64,000 nucleotides of DNA. Origin: an uncultured Kangiella sp. (GTDB lineage: Bacteria; Pseudomonadota; Gammaproteobacteria; Enterobacterales; Kangiellaceae). Both the position numbers and the translations under genes were made by a program. Of the stretch, positions 27,719 to 34,268 are shown piece by piece. The stretch lies in the NCBI GenBank assembly GCA_947503435.1, contig CANNDL010000004.1:186001-250000 (forward strand), read 5' to 3'. Numbering within the stretch: the first letter of the stretch is position 1; the number at the start of each line of letters is the position of its first letter. Below the pieces are notes generated by a model. It saw only the letters and a list, made by a program, of their open reading frames with translations. It ran no database searches and was not told where the DNA came from.

Positions 27719-27991
27719 TTGAAAGAGCAAGCAAAAATAGTAATTTATACAAAAGCTTATTGTCCATTTTGTATTAGAGCTAAGCAATTGCTGGACTCGC
27801 TTGAGTTGGACTACCAAGAAATTTCAGTAGATGGAAAACCCGAGTTGCAAAGTGAGATGGCGCAACTTGCTGGTCGTCGAACGGTACCGCAAATTTTTAT
27901 TAATGATTCGCCAATAGGCGGTTGTGATGATCTTTTCGCCTTGTACCGTGCGAGCAAATTAGAAGCAATGGTATTTACTGCTGCTAAATAA
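27719..27991 (+). CDS. grxC: Glutaredoxin 3
   Basis: Small thiol-disulfide oxidoreductase using glutathione. The active site C15-P-F-C18 follows VIYTKAY. The TVPQIFIN cis-Pro segment and GGCDDLFAL glutathione-binding segment are present. Length is 90 aa. The only reasonable start is a TTG at 27719, preceded by a GAGAG-type ribosome-binding site. It lies between the rhodanese gene and secB. Confidence 0.95.
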   Translation: MKEQAKIVIYTKAYCPFCIRAKQLLDSLELDYQEISVDGKPELQSEMAQLAGRRTVPQIFINDSPIGGCDDLFALYRASKLEAMVFTAAK

Positions 27992-28020
27992 ATTAACGAT
28001 ATACGATAAGAGAGAAAATA

Positions 28021-28530
28021 ATGGCTGAGAATGAGCAAATCCAAAACAATCAACAACAAGCAGTAGAGACTCCAGATGGTGTGCAATTAAACATTCAAAC
28101 GATTTATGCGAAAGATGTATCATTTGAATCGCCTAACTCACCAGAAATCTTTTTGGAAGAGTACAAGCCTGACATCAATGTTAATTTAGGTAATAGCGTT
28201 AAAGATTTAGAAAATGACGCTTATGCAGTTGATTTACAAGTGACTGTTACTTCAAAAGTTGGTGAGAAAACTGCATTTATCGCAGAAGTAAAATATGGTG
28301 GTGTTTTCACGGTTAAAGGTTTAGAAAGTGATATGCTTGCTCGTGTTTTACGCACCTTCTGCCCTGAGCAACTTTTCCCTTATGTACGTGAAGCAGTTTC
28401 AGAAACAATCGCTCGCGGTGGTTTCCCACGTTTCGTACTAACGCCAATTAATTTTAATGCTATGTATGAGCAAGCACTTCAACAAGCTCAACAACAGCAA
28501 GCTGGCCAACCTGCAGAAGGCCAAGCTTAA
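28021..28530 (+). CDS. secB: Protein-export chaperone SecB
   Basis: Tetrameric cytoplasmic chaperone that holds preproteins unfolded and delivers them to SecA. The conserved core shows IQTIYAKDVSFESPNSP, the LQVTVTSKV strand, FIAEVKYGGVFTVKG and CPEQLFPYVREAVSETIARGGFP. Length is 169 aa. It has a variable Gln-rich N-terminus and a longer than usual C-terminal Gln/Ala tail. The position before gpsA is conserved. Confidence 0.98.
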   Translation: MAENEQIQNNQQQAVETPDGVQLNIQTIYAKDVSFESPNSPEIFLEEYKPDINVNLGNSVKDLENDAYAVDLQVTVTSKVGEKTAFIAEVKYGGVFTVKGLESDMLARVLRTFCPEQLFPYVREAVSETIARGGFPRFVLTPINFNAMYEQALQQAQQQQAGQPAEGQA

Positions 28531-28554
28531 TTTAGGTTTTAGACTTAACTAATT

Positions 28555-29559
28555 ATGTCTGAAATTTCTACCATTGCGGTTCTTGGGGCTGGCTCCTATG
28601 GAACCGCTTTGGCTGTACTTTTGGCCAATAACGGTAAAAATGTTACCTTATGGGCTAGAAAGTCTGAGCAAGTTGCTCAAATGCAAAATGACCGAGCTAA
28701 TCAGCAATACCTTCCTGAAATTCACTTTCCAAAAAATCTATCGGTCACCGATAATTTAGAACAAGCGCTTGAAACCGTAGACGCAATTCTTATTTCGGTT
28801 CCCAGCCACGCTTTTAATAACTGTTTAAAGCAAGCAAAGCCTTATTTAAATAGCGATAGTCAATTGGTTTGGGCGAGTAAAGGCCTCGATCCTGAAACCG
28901 GTGATTTATTAGGTAATGTTCTAGAAAAAGAATTAGGTTTTCCGGTGGCGCACGCTATTTTATCTGGCCCTACGTTTGCTAAAGAAATGGCCAAAGGGAT
29001 GCCAACTGCTATAACTTTAGCCTCAAAAAATAAAAAGCTGCGTAAACGCTTTGCTAAAGCGCTACATAACGATCGCTTCCGCGTCTATTTGAGTAAAGAT
29101 GTCGTCGGCGTACAAATCGGCGGGGCTGTTAAGAATGTGATAGCCATTGGTGCAGGTATTGCCGATGGTTTAGGCTTTGGGGCTAATGCTCGAACAGCAT
29201 TAATTACCCGCGGCTTGGCCGAGATGATGAGGTTAGGTAAAGCCCTTGGCGGTAAACGCAAAACCTTTAATGGCATGGCTGGTATGGGTGATTTGGTTTT
29301 AACCTGTACTGACAATCAATCGCGCAATCGCCGTTTTGGTATGGCTTTAGGGCAAGGTAAAGAGCGAGCTGAGATCGAAAAGGAAATTGGTCAGGTAGTC
29401 GAAGGCGTGCGTAACGCTAAAGAAGTTAAAATGTTATCAGAGCGGCATAATGTGGAAATGCCTATCTGCGAAGCAATTTATCAAATTATTTATAAAGGGG
29501 TTGATCCTAAGTTAGTTGCACATCAGTTGCTAACTAGGGATTTGAAGACAGAGTCTTAA
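28555..29559 (+). CDS. gpsA: Glycerol-3-phosphate dehydrogenase [NAD(P)+]
   Basis: Makes sn-glycerol-3-phosphate from dihydroxyacetone phosphate for phospholipid synthesis. The 334-aa protein has the N-terminal Rossmann motif VLGAGSYGTALAVLLANNG, VPSHAFNNCL, the LSGPTFAKEMAKG loop, catalytic Lys in GGAVKNVIAIGAGIADGLGFG, and GMAGMGDLVLTCTDNQSRNR. It closes the yibN-grxC-secB-gpsA operon. In E. coli cysE follows; here the next gene is trmL on the opposite strand. Confidence 0.98.
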   Translation: MSEISTIAVLGAGSYGTALAVLLANNGKNVTLWARKSEQVAQMQNDRANQQYLPEIHFPKNLSVTDNLEQALETVDAILISVPSHAFNNCLKQAKPYLNSDSQLVWASKGLDPETGDLLGNVLEKELGFPVAHAILSGPTFAKEMAKGMPTAITLASKNKKLRKRFAKALHNDRFRVYLSKDVVGVQIGGAVKNVIAIGAGIADGLGFGANARTALITRGLAEMMRLGKALGGKRKTFNGMAGMGDLVLTCTDNQSRNRRFGMALGQGKERAEIEKEIGQVVEGVRNAKEVKMLSERHNVEMPICEAIYQIIYKGVDPKLVAHQLLTRDLKTES

Positions 29560-29578
29560 TAAAGATCGATTCTTTATT
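29558..29578. terminator. AT-rich dyad between convergent gpsA and trmL
   Basis: AATAAAGA / TCTTTATT, 8 perfect bases per arm, with a 5-base TCGAT loop, overlapping the last bases of gpsA. The weak AT stem makes this only a tentative bidirectional terminator. Confidence 0.4.
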
Positions 29579-29580
29579 GC

Positions 29581-30042
29581 TCACTCAAAATTGTTAAATT
29601 CAAACTGCCTCATTGCTTCATACGCCAATATCGCAACAGTATTTGATAGGTTTAAGCTACGGCTACCTTTTTTCATCGGTATGCGAAGCAAGTGCTCTGC
29701 GATATCTTCTAAAATCCAATCAGGCAATCCTCGTGTTTCAGGGCCAAAAATAAAGAAGTCATTATCTTGATATTCCACCTCATGATAATACGCCTTGCCT
29801 TTGGTGCTAAGGCCGAATAATCGACTAGGATTTTCTGAGGTTTTAAATGCCTCGTAAGACTTATGAATCTTAACATTAGCCCATTCGTGATAATCCAAGC
29901 CCGCGCGGCGCATCCGTTTATCATTAATTTCAAATCCTAATGGCTCAATCAAATGCAATTGAAAGCCCGTATTGGCGCAAAGGCGGATAATATTGCCGGT
30001 ATTCGGCGGAATTTCTGGTTCAAATAATACGATATGAAACAT
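29581..30042 (-). CDS. trmL: tRNA (cytidine(34)-2'-O)-methyltransferase TrmL
   Basis: SPOUT-family methyltransferase modifying the wobble base of tRNA-Leu isoacceptors. The 153-aa protein shows [42 protein letters not shown] and the knot-forming [17 protein letters not shown]. It overlaps the start of the ntrC-like gene's end by one base on the same strand. The ntrC-trmL neighbourhood is the same as in Pseudomonas. Confidence 0.95.
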   Translation of the reverse strand: MFHIVLFEPEIPPNTGNIIRLCANTGFQLHLIEPLGFEINDKRMRRAGLDYHEWANVKIHKSYEAFKTSENPSRLFGLSTKGKAYYHEVEYQDNDFFIFGPETRGLPDWILEDIAEHLLRIPMKKGSRSLNLSNTVAILAYEAMRQFEFNNFE

Positions 30043-30656
30043 CAGTGGTTATCTTCGTCTAAGTCTGTCTGCTGCCACGATTGTAGTTTACGGGTTAAAG
30101 TATTGCGACCCCAGCCGAGCAGTTTTGCTGCTTTTTGTTTATGCCCTTGGCATAAGTTTAATGCTTGTTGCACCATAAATTGCTCAAATTCCGTTTGAAT
30201 TTCAGCGAAAATCGTGGGGTTCCCTTGATGGTATTCGGCCATAAGGGTTTTATTGATTTGCTCTTGCCAAGGGGGAAGCTGTTCTGTTTTATCTTGTGCA
30301 ATGGCCTTTTGACAAATAGAGACTGCTTGGTTGAGATCAAAAGGCTTTGGTAGATAGTCAAAAGCACCTGTCTGGTGCGATTCCACGGCCATTTGGGTAT
30401 CAGTATTGGCGGTAATAATAATGACCGGCAAACTAGGGTAACGATTTTTTGCCGTTTCCATCAATTCTAAACCACTCATACCGGGCATCTGTACATCGCT
30501 AATCATGACCTTGGGCAATTGTTTGTCCAAAAGGTGTAAAGCGTCTTGTCCATTATCTGCTGCAACTACTTTAAAGCCTGCATTGCTTAAAGCTTTACTT
30601 AGCACCCATCGTATAGAGCTATCATCGTCAACTAATAAGACTAATGGCTTTTCCAC
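30042..30656 (-). CDS. NtrC-type response regulator lacking the AAA+ sigma-54 activation domain
   Basis: 204 aa, against about 470 for NtrC. Residues 1-120 are an NtrC receiver ([16 protein letters not shown]10, D11, phospho-acceptor D54, T82, K104; FDYLPKPFD as in enteric NtrC). Residues ~155-195 are the NtrC Fis-type HTH ([22 protein letters not shown]). A ~35-residue linker joins them and aligns with NtrC sequence just after the AAA+ domain (LPPW... like QPDSW...). Walker A, GAFTGA and Walker B are all missing, in frame, with no stop or frameshift. It starts with GTG directly after the ntrB stop. Locus order (glnA, DUF4124, ntrB, ntrC, trmL) supports orthology with ntrC. It should dimerise, be phosphorylated and bind DNA, but cannot remodel sigma-54 polymerase; sigma-70 regulation is inferred. 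Confidence 0.9.
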   Translation of the reverse strand: MEKPLVLLVDDDSSIRWVLSKALSNAGFKVVAADNGQDALHLLDKQLPKVMISDVQMPGMSGLELMETAKNRYPSLPVIIITANTDTQMAVESHQTGAFDYLPKPFDLNQAVSICQKAIAQDKTEQLPPWQEQINKTLMAEYHQGNPTIFAEIQTEFEQFMVQQALNLCQGHKQKAAKLLGWGRNTLTRKLQSWQQTDLDEDNH

Positions 30657-31706
30657 TTATTGCTCCGAATTCAAATTTATTGGTAAATAGCAGTGGAAGT
30701 TGGTGTTACCTGGTTGGGAATCAAATTCAATTAATCCCAAATGCTGGCGTATTAAACTTTGTGCAATTCCTAGCCCCAATCCTGAACTGTTTTTCCCACT
30801 AATCATTGGGAAAAAGATATTGGGTTGTATTTCTTTGGGAATGCCCAGGCCGTTATCATTTATAGAAATGACTATAGCTTGAGCGGCTTCATTCGCGAGT
30901 GGGTGTTCTTTTGCCATTCGAGTTTTTAATTGGATAATGGGCGAGTCAATACTTTCAGAAGCATCTAATGCGTTTTGAATAAGATTGAGTAGCACTTGAT
31001 ATATTTGCTCAGGTGCAAAATAAAAGTCTGGAAGACTGGGATCGTAATCCCTCTTAAACTCAATTTTGTGTGATGCTTTTAATTTGATAAAGTTTAATAC
31101 GTCTTCGACAATTTCGTGGATATTCATCAACACATGGCTAGCTTTCTTTTGTCCCAATAACATTCGATCAACCAGCTGTGTAAGCCGCTCGACTTCTTTA
31201 TTTACAATGTGGCTGAGATCTTTAAATTCTGAATTATCTGACATGGTCAATAATTGAGATGCGCCGGCTATTCCGCTTAGAGGGGTTTTGATTTCATGAG
31301 CAAGGTTTTTGAGGAGTTGCTGTTGGATTTGCTGCTGTCTTAGTAATTCTTGCTCTTGCTGATGTTTTTTAGATAGTGAGCTGTTTTGCCACTCAATGAG
31401 TAAGTAAGTGTGCTCTTCCAATTGCACTTTCTGTAAATGGAGCTCGACTTCAATGGTTTGTTTATTTTTAAATTGAATTTGGCGCTGATCAACTAAACGT
31501 GTTTTGTTGGATTCAAGCTTAGTTAACCACTCTCTGACAGGTAATGTTTCTGCCTCAATAAAATAATTATAGCGTTTACCGATAAGGTTTCTAGCGGTAA
31601 TACCTAGTGCTTTTTCTGCACTGGAATTTAAAAAACAAAAGCGCCCGCTTATATCTAGAACTAGTATAGCGGTGGATAGTTGCTCAAATAACGAGTGATT
31701 TATGAT
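30657..31706 (-). CDS. ntrB: Nitrogen-regulation histidine kinase NtrB (non-canonical start codon)
   Basis: Cytoplasmic PII-controlled kinase/phosphatase for NtrC. DHp with KNLAHEIKTPLSGIAGASQLL (His at residue 137), N box NLIQNALDAS, DNGLGIP, and the NtrB-specific FFPMISGKNSSGLGLGIAQSLIRQH. The first ATG/GTG/TTG-type start is a GTG at 31427, which would cut off the PAS domain. The frame stays open upstream to a TAG at 31716-31718, and those 96 codons encode a clear NtrB PAS domain (SLFEQLSTAILVLDISGRF). They contain no ATG, GTG, TTG or CTG. An AUC at 31706, 8 bases after AGG, is the start I propose; it gives 349 aa, the E. coli NtrB length. AUA at 31703 or AUU at 31712 are alternatives. Confidence 0.85.
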   Translation of the reverse strand: MINHSLFEQLSTAILVLDISGRFCFLNSSAEKALGITARNLIGKRYNYFIEAETLPVREWLTKLESNKTRLVDQRQIQFKNKQTIEVELHLQKVQLEEHTYLLIEWQNSSLSKKHQQEQELLRQQQIQQQLLKNLAHEIKTPLSGIAGASQLLTMSDNSEFKDLSHIVNKEVERLTQLVDRMLLGQKKASHVLMNIHEIVEDVLNFIKLKASHKIEFKRDYDPSLPDFYFAPEQIYQVLLNLIQNALDASESIDSPIIQLKTRMAKEHPLANEAAQAIVISINDNGLGIPKEIQPNIFFPMISGKNSSGLGLGIAQSLIRQHLGLIEFDSQPGNTNFHCYLPINLNSEQ

Positions 31707-31761
31707 AAAAATGGCCTAAAATCAATCAAAGTAAGTTGATTTTAACTGAAAATTAATAAAG

Positions 31762-31780
31762 ACGCACCATAATGGTGCGT
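31762..31780. promoter_or_regulatory. NtrC operator upstream of ntrB
   Basis: ACGCACCATAATGGTGCGT, perfect 7-base arms with a 5-base centre, matches the NtrC site pattern TGCACY-N5-GRTGCA. It lies about 56-74 bases upstream of the proposed ntrB start. A TAAAAT -10 candidate (+ strand ATTTTA, 31739-31744) would put the -35 hexamer inside the site, so bound protein should repress, like NtrC at the E. coli glnL promoter. Confidence 0.8.
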
Positions 31781-31804
31781 AGAGGATGTTTTATTCTGTC
31801 ATAA

Positions 31805-32368
31805 TCAACGACGATTATTTTGAAGTCGAGAAGTTCTCAATAGGTGAAAACTCAAGGTTTCACTGCTTTGCAGGACTTCTCCAGTTTCATCATTAATGAT
31901 TTGTGCGGTAAGTTGATGCGTGCCACGATCAATATTGGTTAATGAGAAGTAGGGTACTTTTTGATCAGAACCGGCCGTGGATCCATCCATTAATAGCCGC
32001 ACACTGTGTTTTCGAGCTAAATGAGGACTAAGGGCAACTATCACGTATAAGCTGCCATCGTTAGCGCGAATGGCTTCATCATTACTAGGTTGTTCGATGG
32101 CCAATATTTCATAGAGATTCTCCGTTTCGCTAGTATCCTCGCTTTCAACTGACTTTGCTTTGGCTTTCGGCTTCGGCATAGTCATAACGTTTTTATTAGT
32201 GTTAATAACTACTTTTTTGGAGCCGGGGACTGGTTTGTCGGTAAAGATAACACGACCATTTTTATCAATTTTTTTATATAGAACTTTCTCCTCAGATAAA
32301 GAGGGAAAGCTAAGTGACAGCAAAATAGCCGTGGCAAAAAAATAAAAAGGACTATTTTTCAACAACAT
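31805..32368 (-). CDS. DUF4124 domain-containing exported protein
   Basis: Periplasmic protein of unknown function. A signal peptide (residues ~1-25, ending SFPSLS) is followed by the DUF4124 signature VLYKKIDKNGRVIFTDKPVPGSK, a Lys/Pro linker, and a C-terminal ~90-residue beta-sandwich-like domain (RLLMDGSTAGS, FSLTNIDRGTHQLTAQIIND). I chose ATG 32368 (187 aa) because GGAG lies 6 bases upstream; longer forms would run through the glnA terminator. A DUF4124 gene between glnA and ntrB is also seen in Pseudomonas, so the location is conserved, but a link to nitrogen control is unproven. Confidence 0.85.
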   Translation of the reverse strand: MLLKNSPFYFFATAILLSLSFPSLSEEKVLYKKIDKNGRVIFTDKPVPGSKKVVINTNKNVMTMPKPKAKAKSVESEDTSETENLYEILAIEQPSNDEAIRANDGSLYVIVALSPHLARKHSVRLLMDGSTAGSDQKVPYFSLTNIDRGTHQLTAQIINDETGEVLQSSETLSFHLLRTSRLQNNRR

Positions 32369-32427
32369 AAGATACTCCATATCATAGATATTATTAGTAT
32401 CGGTGAGAATGAATGAGCTGTCAAAAC

Positions 32428-32452
32428 AAAAAAGCCCAGCGGTTGCTGGGCT
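32428..32452 (-). terminator. Rho-independent terminator of glnA
   Basis: GCCCAGC / GCTGGGC stem with a 4-base loop; on the minus strand it is followed by a T-run (AAAAAA on +). It sits 47 bases after the glnA stop. Confidence 0.92.
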
Positions 32453-32498
32453 TCGATAAGTGGTTTCGTTGCCCGTAATTTGGGGCAAAATCAGATAC

Positions 32499-33908
32499 TT
32501 ATAGGCTGTAGTACATTTCAAACTCAATTGGATGAGTGGTCATGTTTAACTGAGCCACTTCATCACGTTTAAGTTGAATGTAAGCATCCAGCATATCATC
32601 TGAGAAAACACCGCCACGCGTCAAGAATTCACGATCTGCGTCTAAAGCATCTAACGCTTGCTCAAGAGAAGAGGCAACCGTTGGGATTTCTGCTGCTTCT
32701 TCTGCTGGTAAGTCATACAAATCTTTATCCATAGCGTCGCCAGGATGAATCTTGTTTTGGATACCGTCTAGGCCAGCCATCATCATCGCTGCAAACGCTA
32801 AGTAAGGGTTTGCCATTGGATCAGGGAAGCGCGCTTCAATACGACGACCTTTAACGCTTGGCACGTGAGGGATACGAATTGATGCAGAACGGTTACGCGC
32901 AGAGTAAGCTAACATTACTGGAGCTTCAAAACCTGGAACTAAGCGCTTGTATGAGTTAGTTGAAGGGTTAGTAATGGCATTCAATGCACGAGCGTGCTTA
33001 ATTACGCCACCAATGTAATAAAGCGCTTCTTCGGATAAACCACCGTATTTGTCTCCAGCAAAGATATTATTACCATCTTTCGATAAAGACGTATGGATGT
33101 GCATACCAGTGCCGTTGTCACCAACGATAGGTTTAGGCATGAATGTAGCAGTTTTGCCGTAAGCGTGAGCAACATTGTGAGTTACGTACTTTAAAATCTG
33201 AACTTCATCGGCCTTTTTCACTAAAGTATTAAACTTAGTAGCGATTTCGTTTTGACCAGCAGTTGCTACTTCGTGGTGATGAGCTTCTACTACTAAGCCC
33301 ATTTCTTCCATCACTAAACACATTTGTGAACGGATATCTTGTGATGAATCAACTGGTGGAACTGGGAAGTAACCGCCTTTTACGCGTGGGCGATGACCGG
33401 TATTACCATCTTCATAGCTCTTGTCTGAATTCCAAGCTGCTTCTGGGTCATCAATTTTAAACATAGAGCCGCTCATGTCAGTTTTAAACTTAACGTCTTC
33501 AAACATGAAGAATTCTGGCTCAGGACCAAAAAAGGCGGTATCTGCAATACCAGTTGACTTTAAATATTCTTCTGCGCGTTTCGCAACTGAACGAGGATCA
33601 CGATCATAGCCCGTCATTGTAGAAGGTTCTAGGATGTCACAACGTAAATTTAAAGTTGGATCTTCAAAGAAAGGGTCCATAACTGCGGTAGAAGCATCAG
33701 GCATCAATACCATGTCAGACTCATTGATACCTTTCCAACCAGCGATTGAAGAGCCATCAAACATCTTTCCGTCAGTTAAGAAATCTTCATCGACTTGGTG
33801 GGCAGGAATAGTAACGTGTTGTTCTTTACCTTTCGTATCGGTAAAACGTAAATCAACGAATCGAACTTCATTTTCTTCAAGTAAGGCTAAAACATTGTTG
33901 GCCGACAT
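32499..33908 (-). CDS. glnA: Glutamine synthetase, type I (GSI-beta)
   Basis: ATP-dependent synthesis of glutamine from glutamate and ammonia; dodecameric cytoplasmic enzyme. [54 protein letters not shown] and [21 protein letters not shown] are all standard. Y398 (KDLYDLP) is the adenylylation site, so GlnE control is expected. The start at 33908 is set by GGAG upstream and gives 469 aa, the E. coli length; a frame extension to 34001 would run into the promoter. Upstream lie a sigma-70-like promoter and an NtrC operator. Confidence 0.98.
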   Translation of the reverse strand: MSANNVLALLEENEVRFVDLRFTDTKGKEQHVTIPAHQVDEDFLTDGKMFDGSSIAGWKGINESDMVLMPDASTAVMDPFFEDPTLNLRCDILEPSTMTGYDRDPRSVAKRAEEYLKSTGIADTAFFGPEPEFFMFEDVKFKTDMSGSMFKIDDPEAAWNSDKSYEDGNTGHRPRVKGGYFPVPPVDSSQDIRSQMCLVMEEMGLVVEAHHHEVATAGQNEIATKFNTLVKKADEVQILKYVTHNVAHAYGKTATFMPKPIVGDNGTGMHIHTSLSKDGNNIFAGDKYGGLSEEALYYIGGVIKHARALNAITNPSTNSYKRLVPGFEAPVMLAYSARNRSASIRIPHVPSVKGRRIEARFPDPMANPYLAFAAMMMAGLDGIQNKIHPGDAMDKDLYDLPAEEAAEIPTVASSLEQALDALDADREFLTRGGVFSDDMLDAYIQLKRDEVAQLNMTTHPIEFEMYYSL

Positions 33909-33956
33909 GCTTTTCTCCAATTTATAAGGGTTGGATATCACAAAATTTATGAAGGC

Positions 33957-33987
33957 ATTATACTGATTTGTATTAATGAAATGTAAA
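33957..33987 (-). promoter_or_regulatory. Predicted sigma-70 promoter of glnA
   Basis: On the minus strand TTTACA (33982-33987) precedes a perfect TATAAT (33957-33962) by 19 bases, or TTACAT by 18. Predicted start near 33950. No TGGCAC-N5-TTGC (sigma-54) element is seen between here and the gene or the NtrC operator. Confidence 0.6.
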
Positions 33988-34013
33988 GAATTAGTCATCA
34001 TCCAAGTGATTTA

Positions 34014-34032
34014 GCGCACCAAAATGGTGCGC
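34014..34032. promoter_or_regulatory. NtrC operator upstream of glnA
   Basis: GCGCACCAAAATGGTGCGC has perfect 7-base arms and contains the core CACCAAAATGGTG of strong enteric NtrC sites. Its centre (34023) is about 73 bases upstream of the predicted glnA start point, about seven helical turns. The 360-base glnA/TonB-receptor gap (33909-34268) also holds the two divergent promoters and a structured leader, and otherwise nothing recognisable. Confidence 0.85.
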
Positions 34033-34129
34033 ATACGGCAATGAATACATAAATGTGTAAAAATTCTGGGCCAGACAGAAGATAAAACAAAAAGTTCATT
34101 AACAAAATCTAACAAAATCGTAAAATTTG

Positions 34130-34157
34130 TTGACCTTTTGTCTTTTTCTGTGATACT
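34130..34157 (+). promoter_or_regulatory. Predicted promoter of the TonB-dependent receptor
   Basis: TTGACC (34130-34135), 16-base spacer, GATACT (34152-34157) with an extended -10 TGT directly upstream. Gives a ~105-base 5' leader before the receptor ATG. Confidence 0.55.
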
Positions 34158-34165
34158 TATCTACT

Positions 34166-34224
34166 TTCCAGGGGCCTTGGACCTTGTTGTCGCTTATGGT
34201 TAGCAACAAATCTGAAGCCTGGAA
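34166..34224 (+). other. Structured 5' leader of the TonB receptor mRNA
   Basis: TTCCAGG (34166-34172) pairs with CCTGGAA (34218-34224); inside lies a second stem TTGTTG (34184-34189) / CAACAA (34204-34209). No known riboswitch class is recognised and no T-run follows, so attenuation is not implied. It could stabilise a highly expressed mRNA or control access to the ribosome-binding site. Confidence 0.45.
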
Positions 34225-34268
34225 TTAATAAAAAAGTAAATTTACTAAACTACTATAGGTAGGATTTT

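Noticed and set aside
31428-31715. Frameshift in ntrB as the reason for the missing start
   Set aside because: The PAS-coding sequence is in one continuous frame with the kinase domain; only a conventional start codon is missing, so no frameshift is needed.
33909-34001. N-terminal extension of glutamine synthetase to 34001
   Set aside because: The extension contains the TATAAT promoter element and lies upstream of a good GGAG; ATG 33908 gives the standard 469 aa.
33909-34040. A sigma-54 promoter at glnA
   Set aside because: I searched both strands by eye for GG-N10-GC with TGGCAC/TTGC context between the NtrC box and the gene and found none.
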